From Effrenium voratum (taxonomy: Eukaryota > Sar > Dinophyceae > Suessiales > Symbiodiniaceae), in NCBI GenBank assembly GCA_963377175.1, contig CAUJNA010001590.1, forward strand, positions 1 to 64,000: a stretch of DNA of 64,000 nt, read 5' to 3'. Below the pieces are notes generated by a model, which was not told the DNA's origin, searched no databases, and saw only the letters and a program-made list of their open reading frames with translations. The stretch's first letter is position 1; each line of letters opens with the position of its first letter. Below are positions 57,610 through 64,000 of this stretch, piece by piece. The position numbers were made by a program, and so were the translations under genes.

Positions 57610-57985
57610 GCACTGGCACTGTCTACTTTGACTGTGCATGCATCTATGCGTTTCACTGTCTACTTTCCCTGTGCATGCCTCTATGCATTTCACTGTCTAT
57701 TTTCCCGGCGCACGCATCTATGAGCTTCACTCTGTACTTGTTGCGTGTCACTTTATGCGCAACATCACTTCACTGTACTTGCCCTGTGCATGCTTCGGTG
57801 GATTTCACTGTCAAGTCTGTGCGTGTCTACTTTCCCTGTGTATGCATCTGTGCACTTCATTGTGCACTCTCCCTACGCATGCTTCTGTGCATTTCATCCT
57901 GTACTTGCCCTATGCAATCCTCTATGCATTTTACTGTGCGCTTTCTATATGCATGCCTCCATGCATGTCACGGTGTACTTTCCGA
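57610..57985 (+). repeat. ~37-bp degenerate repeat array
   Basis: Units of TTTCACTGTCTACTTTCCCT then GTGCATGCCTCTATGCA, ten or so copies with variation. Occupies the position that the 15-bp arrays hold in the other composite repeats. A single related unit, CATTTCACTATATACTTTCC, occurs at 58707. Confidence 0.75.
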
Positions 57986-58190
57986 CTTTGCAGCCGGAGC
58001 TGCGGGGACGTACTTCGCGTACTACTTTTTACTTTTGTACTTAAAAAGTTACAAGTTTGCAGTCGGAGCTGCGGGGACGTACTTTGCGTACTACTTTTGT
58101 ACTTAAAAGTTGCGACTTTGCAGCCGGAGCTGCGGGGGACGTACTTTGCGTACTACTTTTGTACTTAAAAGTTGCGACTTTGCAGCCTGA
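57985..58190 (+). repeat. 61-bp tandem array, third locus
   Basis: Three copies: GCAGCCGGAGCTGCGGGGAC, GTACTTTGCGTACTACTTTT, GTACTTAAAAGTTGCGACTT. Related to 51290 and 54150 but with A/T changes shared by all copies here. Confidence 0.8.
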
Positions 58191-58600
58191 TCCCTGCAGA
58201 CGGTCGCGAAGATACGTGAAGATTCACACGAGACCACAGCGCGAGCAATCTGAGACGCGCAATCCCCGCACAGGGTCGCGCGCGCGCGAAGCGCGAAGAT
58301 TTGCACGGGAACATAGCGAGCGGTCTGACACGCACGATCCCCGCAGAGGGTCGCGCGCGCACGATTGCGCGTGCACCAGAATCGCAAAAAAATACCTCCG
58401 GTTTTTGCACATCGCCCGCATCGATCCCCACAATTTCGCGCGTGCACGGCAAGAATCGCAAAACACCCTCAGTTTTTGCACATCGACCGCACCGGTCCCT
58501 GCACGGCAAGAATCGGGAAAAAAACACGCAGTTCTTGCACATCGACCACGCCGATAGGGTGCAAGAATCGCAAAAAAACAACTGCACATCGACCAGGGTC
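58190..58600 (+). repeat. 'GACC' tandem array, third locus
   Basis: Units with CCCCGCACAGGGTCGCGCGC and CAGTTTTTGCACATCGACCG. TGCAC replaces the TGAAC of the other arrays. No tRNA-like block between this and the 61-bp array. Confidence 0.75.
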
Positions 58601-58734
58601 TCATTTTCGCAGGGGGCTTGGTCCCACCGCGCCGCTCTAAGATACTAATTTCAAAAAAGCGTGCAAGTTTCCTCTCGTGCGAAATGGAAAGCAAGATCGC
58701 CGCGCATTTCACTATATACTTTCCCTATGCATGC

Positions 58735-59390
58735 ATGTGTGTGCCTCCCCTTGCCGCTCAACCCGCTAGGCGATCACCGAGCAGCTGCAGCCTGCGCTTG
58801 GTCTGGTGTTTTGCGGAATCGGGGATGCCCACTCGAACGGGGGGCTCGTGTTTGCAGGGAGGAGGGAACCTGTGTTTGTAAGACACTTGTGCGCAACCTG
58901 AATGTGGCACTTGCTCGTTCTGACGACCGCCATATCGAGGTCATTGCGCGCGCGGAATGGAGCGCAGCTTGCGGTCGACACGACAATTGTGTTGCCGCTT
59001 TCGGCAGCGGTGTCCCATTGCTTTGCAGGAGGCGAGGTCACGTAACCCGGCCCTGCGCGCCAGCCCCTCTGCCTCCAATCAGCCAGTGCAGTTGCCGCCT
59101 TGCGCTCCCTGTTTGGCAGCCCCCTCCTGCCGGAGCCCCTTTCCCCCACTTTGTCCGCAGAGCCCGAGCAGGCGCCCGTTTTGGCTACCGGGTGGCAACG
59201 CCTGCTGTGGAAGACACGGTTTGCGCGGTTTTTCAATCTGCCGGCCAACGCTTCCCCTCGCTCCTCGCCCTGTCGCTAGCAGGCTCCCACGGTGAGGGCC
59301 TTGCCGGCAGTGCCACTGCGCACTCCACCTTGGGTCTCCGGTATACAAATGGCCTGCTTGGATGTTGAAAAAAGTCGCGCGAAACAACAA
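58735..59390 (+). mobile_element. RLE-type LINE fragment (knuckle and nuclease) with 3' tail
   Basis: The frame 58661-59368 contains LNPLGDHRAAAACAWSG (knuckle), LERGARVCREEGTCVC, LNVALARSDDRHIEVIARAE (nuclease core, RRLE changed to RHIE) and a degraded C-terminus ending YTNGLLG. The tail at 59366-59390 reads TGAAAAAAGTCGCGCGAAAC, as in the other copies. Confidence 0.65.
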
Positions 59391-59818
59391 TGGCGGCTGG
59401 TCCTGCGCAGCAGTTGTAAACACTTTTGTGTTGCACATGTTCAATTGAGGCCTGCCATGCACCAACTTTTGAGTCAATAGTTCCATCATCATGACCTTCT
59501 CTGGTCGGGGTTTGGCATATAGCATCAAATCGTCCGCAACGGATGTTCGTGAGTCATTCCGGGTACCTCTATCTAAATCTAAACCAACATTGAAGCCGTT
59601 TGTTTGCTTGCATGCTGAATTCGCCCAGCATTGAAAAAGAGCGGGCTCAACATGTCTCTTTGCTTGACGCCATGTTGTATTGCAAAATTCCTGCTTGCGT
59701 TCCCGTGATTTGCGCACTGATAGCGAACGCCCTTGTACAGGATGCGGGCGGCTATGCTCTCCGGGGAAAGGCGTTGCGTGACAGAAAAAACGGGAAACAA
59801 CGTAACACATAAACTCAA
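59370..59818 (-). pseudogene. Reverse transcriptase of an APE-type LINE (two frames)
   Basis: On the minus strand, ILYKGVRYQCANHGN and NFAIQHGVKQRDMLSPLFFN form the 'F.I..GVRQGD.LSP.LFN' motif B. After a frameshift the other frame gives SVADDLMLYAKPRPEKVM (motif C; A-D-D) and PQLNMCNTKVFTT (motif D). These are the R1/RTE/Jockey-like spacings and differ from the F-L-D-D family. Together with the endonuclease fragment at 23830-24342 it shows a second LINE class in the region. Confidence 0.65.
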
Positions 59819-59851
59819 TGTGGATGTTGGCCCTGTTTGTTTGCTGCGCCC

Positions 59852-59872
59852 TGTTGTTGTTGTTGTTGTTGT
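59852..59872. repeat. (GTT)n microsatellite
   Basis: Seven GTT units. Confidence 0.9.
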
Positions 59873-62800
59873 GCCGCTGCGATGTTTGGCCTTTTGTCAG
59901 TCAGTCAGTTTCACTGCAAGAGTTCCACGGATTAAGCCCGCAATAGGTTCCTTCTGGAATTGCAGTTTTGCATGTGGTGGACATGCAACCAAGACCTGAC
60001 TGTCAACCAATAGAGTGCAAGATTGACCTGGTAAGACAGAAGACCCTACACCGAGTGATGCATAAACATGGCGGACCACATGCAGCAGTTGCTTGCAAAT
60101 GCGGGGGGCTCAGCGCTTGTGAGGGGACAGCTTTCTCAACTTTTTTGCAAATCAAATGCTCAGCTTGGCTTTGATTGACAGCGACGTAGTACGTGTTTTG
60201 TTTTTTCCCTGGGCAGGTGGAGGCGTTAGTCAGTGGGCAGGCTGGAATCTGCCAATGATCTTGATAGGGGCCCACATCCACGAGCAGTGTCGTTCACTTT
60301 GTTGACTTTTTGGCACGTGTTTGCCTCCAGCAGGTTTGAATGTCCCCCCATGTTTCATGTTCAAGTTGTGGCACAGCGTGGTTTTGAAGATGGCGCCGTC
60401 AAATCCAATCTGGGCAACTGGCAGCGGTCCGCGTTCTGATGCGCTGCCGATCCGCGAGGCACGCATTGAGCTGTGTTTGGATGGGCTGGCCTCAGAGCAG
60501 CGCCTCCATGGAGACCGCCTGCTGGGTTTGGAGCGACTCGAATCTGGCGAGTTGACTGCTGCGAGATTCTGACATCCCATGGATAAGAAGCCCTGATGAT
60601 TGTGGCGTGAGAGAATCAAATCAGGATATCTTGGGCTACTTTGCTGGGGGTCGGCTGTTTTGCCTAGCGTCATCACAACAGTTAGTTTATTTATGCGGGT
60701 TACTTCATCGAATGCCAGCTGAGGAAGAAGGTCAGCCAGATCACAGACAAGCGCCTGAGCCAGAACTCCGACAAGGCCACGGCATAGGGTAGGACTTGCA
60801 TTCATGCCCCCCTCGGTTGCAAAGGCCGGCCAAAGATTTCGCAGCGTAGCAGAAGGGGATTCGCGACATAGCAGTGTCCTTTGTGAGAAGGTGCCCCTCC
60901 AAGTTTTGTGTGTGTGAATCTGCATGGCTGCAAATGTGGAATGTATTTGCGCTTTTCAGGGACAACGAGTTCAACCCACCACTCCAGCCAGAGCCTCTAC
61001 AGTCTTTGAGTTGCAGCACTGGTCGCCTGCGCAGGCTGTCAAAGAGCCGTGCCAAAATGGCGAACAAATGCAATCTACTCCAAGCCTTGGCGGTTTGCAG
61101 TTGGCCTCGGCAGGCCACATCGCACAACAAAGCAGCCAAGGAGGAGAGCGAGTGGTGCTGCAACATGCTGACTTGGACCTTTCCATTTGTTTGCGTGTCT
61201 TCTGGACAATTTCTCACTTCCAAACCCGGGTTTTCGTGGGCCGTGTGCAAGAAGGTTTGGAGTCCCCAACTCGAACAAGAACGCATTCCAGAGCGCCCAC
61301 TTCCTTTTGTTTTTTGGTGGAAGAACTGTTCTTTTTTGGCACTTCGGAAGCTTGTTGCACTTGAATAAAAGGGACAAGTCAGGCAAGACAGACATGAGCC
61401 CAACACCTAGCGCATGATGTAAGGGAAGCCACAGGCCACACATCCTGAAGATGCGCCTAAACTCAAGTTCATGTGTAATGTTACAGGCAGATGCCCAATC
61501 AAAGCAGAATCCCTGGCTCAGGATGACAGCTCCACACGGTCGCCGCTGGCATCCCCCATGCCGTCCCCCATGCCAAGGAAGGCCAGCGCCCTCAGCTTCG
61601 CCACTTGGGGCAAAATTAGAACCAGACCCAACGAGTTGCCAACGAGGCTTTCTTTGCAGGAGATTTCATTCTTGGGATTGAAGCGTTCGGGAACAAGGCT
61701 GCGTGAGTTCAGAGAAATATTTCGACATGCGTGGAGACGCCTCACACTTTCAGTCAAGTGTTCCACGGCTGCGCAGAGGGCGTTTAGCTGCCTGGAATCC
61801 TCGGACCACCCAGGCTTGAGCAAATCGTACATCCCAAAAGCAGTTGCATGGAATAAGGCTCGAACGACATCACATAAACACATTGCCACAAACTCAATAA
61901 GGCCGCTGTGCCTTGTTTGCAGAATGCTTGAAGCACCGAGAATGCTTAAACTAACAAATCTACGCTATTGTATAAATATGTGAACAGTGTTGCATTCCTA
62001 GAGCTTTTTTGTTTGTTTGTTATCCAATTCTTTGCATGGTTTTGGTACACAATCTTAATACCAGGTCTTGATTATGACTAAGTTTGTAGTTGGTTGGCTT
62101 GCAGGTAGGATAGTTGGCGTGGCTGTTGGGATGGTGGTTTTGGAAGAGCTTGATTTTCGACCCACCCAACCCTGCACTGCAGATAAACATCAGGATTCAA
62201 AGTGAGAAACCAAGAGCTGAAAGGGCAGCAGATTGATGTTGTAGTTGAAAAAGAGGTGGACCGGCCCCTACTCCAGCGTGGGTTTGGCTTCAAACACTAA
62301 GCAGCTTGCATGTGTTGTCGGCTTTCTTGCACCCCCCCTCTCCACCTCACGCGTGCTAAGGACATCGGCTCAGACGATGGTGTGAAGATACTTGGCCGAG
62401 GGGTTGGCCACTCCATTTGTGCAGTCTTGAGGGGTCTAGTTGCCAAGCTTGTGCCAAGCTTGTGAGGCCGTAGTCAAACTCAACTCGTATGGAAACGCAC
62501 AGTTGCAGTGCTGGGCGCTGCTTTGTTTGTCCTCAATTTCGCCAGGCAACGCAAATGTCGAAGGCGGGCAGAAAGCTTGATAGTTCACAGGTTGTGGCTG
62601 TTTACACGGCGAAGGCAGGTCTCGCGGGTGAAAGCCTGCTTGCAACCACGCGCTCAGTGCCCAAAGCACTCGTTGGCCACAGCAAGGCATCCTTGGTTGC
62701 AGAGCGCTTCTCTTGAAAGCTTTCTAGCTTTCCCCGGTCATAATGCAGTACGGCCAGGGTTCCCACTTTGATACCCTGACAGCATGTCAGCCACCTAAGG

Positions 62801-64000
62801 ATGGTGAGTTGGATGACTGGCACGGGCAGCATGCAGTGGGAGGCAGGGGTGGCACCATTGGCATAGTTCTGGGAATGCCCACAGTCCAAATAGCACCTTC
62901 GCGCCATTTTTCGATCCAGACCGCCCATCGGCCCCTTCGCTAGAGCTGAAATGTGCATGGGCGCCTTTCAGATTCAAAGCAACGTGCTGACTTGACTCCA
63001 TGTTCCAGCGTTATCCCGTCAGTGTTTTCGGTCCAGAGGGCCCTGTGTTCCAGTGTTGTGGTTAGTGTTGCCCAGTTCAAGGGTGTTTCTTGGTGTTCAG
63101 TGTTCCTAGTCAGTCTTTCCATGTTGCCCCAGTGTCTAGTGTTTGTCACGATGGGGCGGAGACGGCCGATGGCTGGTCATCAATCACATGCCTCAACAAG
63201 TCCCATCCTGCCCTGCAGAATTAATGGGGCACTTGGTTGAACGAGCCTCTGCCGGTGCAGGAAAACGATGATGGCCTCCTGCCGCCGGCCAGTGTTGCAG
63301 GCAGCTGGGAAGGTGCATGAAGATCAGGTGACCATACATGTACCACGCAAGCTCAAACTTGAGCGTCGTGAAACTGATGTGCAGCATGATCATTATTTTC
63401 CCAACCCAATTTTCCACTCTGTTAGCCCGTTCCACTTGTTGAGCGTTGGGTGTGGGTTGGCGTTTGTTTTTTTTTGGGGGGGGCTGGGGTGTTGAGCTAC
63501 AAGTAGCGGTTTGAGAGTTGTCGTCTCGTGTCTTTCGAAGGAGCCGCGGCTGCAAAAGGTACAGTCTAGTTTTTTGTCCTTTTTTGCACCCATATTTCTG
63601 CCCCCGCCTTTGCTCTACACGCCTGTTGCTCGCGTAGCTTTCAGGGGGGTCATTTCGGGGGCGGTGCATCCCACCCAAAGCACCGAGCAAGGTTTACAGA
63701 GGCTGTGGGGCCAATCAGGGTTGCTAGAGGATTTGTTTGGGGCAGCTTTGAGTTTTTGTGTTCAGGGTGCGTTGTTGGGGTGTTGGTTCGAGATGTCTCT
63801 AGCTGCATGTTCATTCTGAAGCATATAATGCACAGTCAGTCAGCATCATGCATGTCAACTTCACAAGCCCACATCCAAAAACGCGCACTGCAACCCACAT
63901 TAGGTCATGATGCAAGGGTAGATGCTGGCTGGACATGCGCAGCACTAAAAGCTGGGTTCCCAAAGTCGACATTTCCCTCGCGTTCAGGGGAGGCCCCCAC
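59873..64000. other. 4.1 kb without a supported gene
   Basis: Open frames reach 231 codons on the minus strand (60925-60230) but show no motif, no codon-usage shift and no alignment to other parts of the window. A few short words recur (TTTGTTTTTTTTTGGGGGG at 63470; CAGTGTT at 63050-63140). Intron-containing genes cannot be ruled out. Confidence 0.4.

Noticed and set aside
60230..60925. A 231-codon minus-strand frame as a gene.
   Set aside because: No recognisable motif, no conserved repeat partner in the window and no splice evidence; length alone is weak evidence.

Overview
The window looks like nuclear DNA of a dinoflagellate-type alga (inference). There is no dense prokaryotic gene layout. 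The sequence is dominated by frameshifted retrotransposons: one Ty1/copia element and many non-LTR elements with a restriction-like endonuclease. Large tandem-repeat arrays are present. The one intact host-type gene has introns whose reading frames only join if they begin GC and end AG, which fits the non-canonical splicing known from dinoflagellates. No rRNA, intact tRNA, CRISPR array or bacterial mobile element was seen.

Layout. 1-2,690: tandem copies of a fold-back (long inverted repeat) element. 2,938-3,262: broken fragment with a chaperone-like C-terminus. 3,400-6,170: small minisatellites, an AT-rich island and no convincing gene. 6,172-18,721: a very long Ty1/copia retrotransposon bounded by direct repeats, with coiled-coil/gag, CCCH zinc fingers, protease, integrase, reverse transcriptase, RNase H and about 4 kb of extra coding sequence. 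18,827-19,790: RNase H and tail of a second copia element. 19,800-23,800: nothing recognisable. 23,830-42,445: a graveyard of non-LTR retrotransposons in both orientations, including a RING-finger N-terminus (minus strand, about 38,700), RT domains, zinc knuckle/endonuclease domains and a shared A-rich 3' tail.

42,500-43,040 is a 15-bp satellite. 43,100-50,342 (minus strand) is the host-gene part. It holds a decayed region with an OB/zinc-ribbon-like protein and a dual-specificity phosphatase pseudogene. Upstream of it is an intact seven-exon gene of 598 codons, in which four almost identical symmetric exons encode SAP-like repeats. Similar ~350-bp spacers follow both transcription units, which suggests a head-to-tail tandem gene array.

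50,730-56,100 is a two-copy higher-order repeat. Each unit (2.5-2.9 kb) strings together several unrelated tandem arrays plus a tRNA-like block in the same order. Reduced versions of this order occur at 27.6-28.6 kb and 57.6-58.6 kb. 56,150-57,000 contains a tyrosine-recombinase-like fragment. 57,220-59,820 holds more LINE debris, including an RT of a different LINE class on the minus strand. 59,880-64,000 has no supported gene.

The retroelement genes form ordered pathways (gag packaging, protease, integrase, RT/RNase H; or RT plus endonuclease for target-primed insertion). Nearly all copies are frameshifted and probably dead here.
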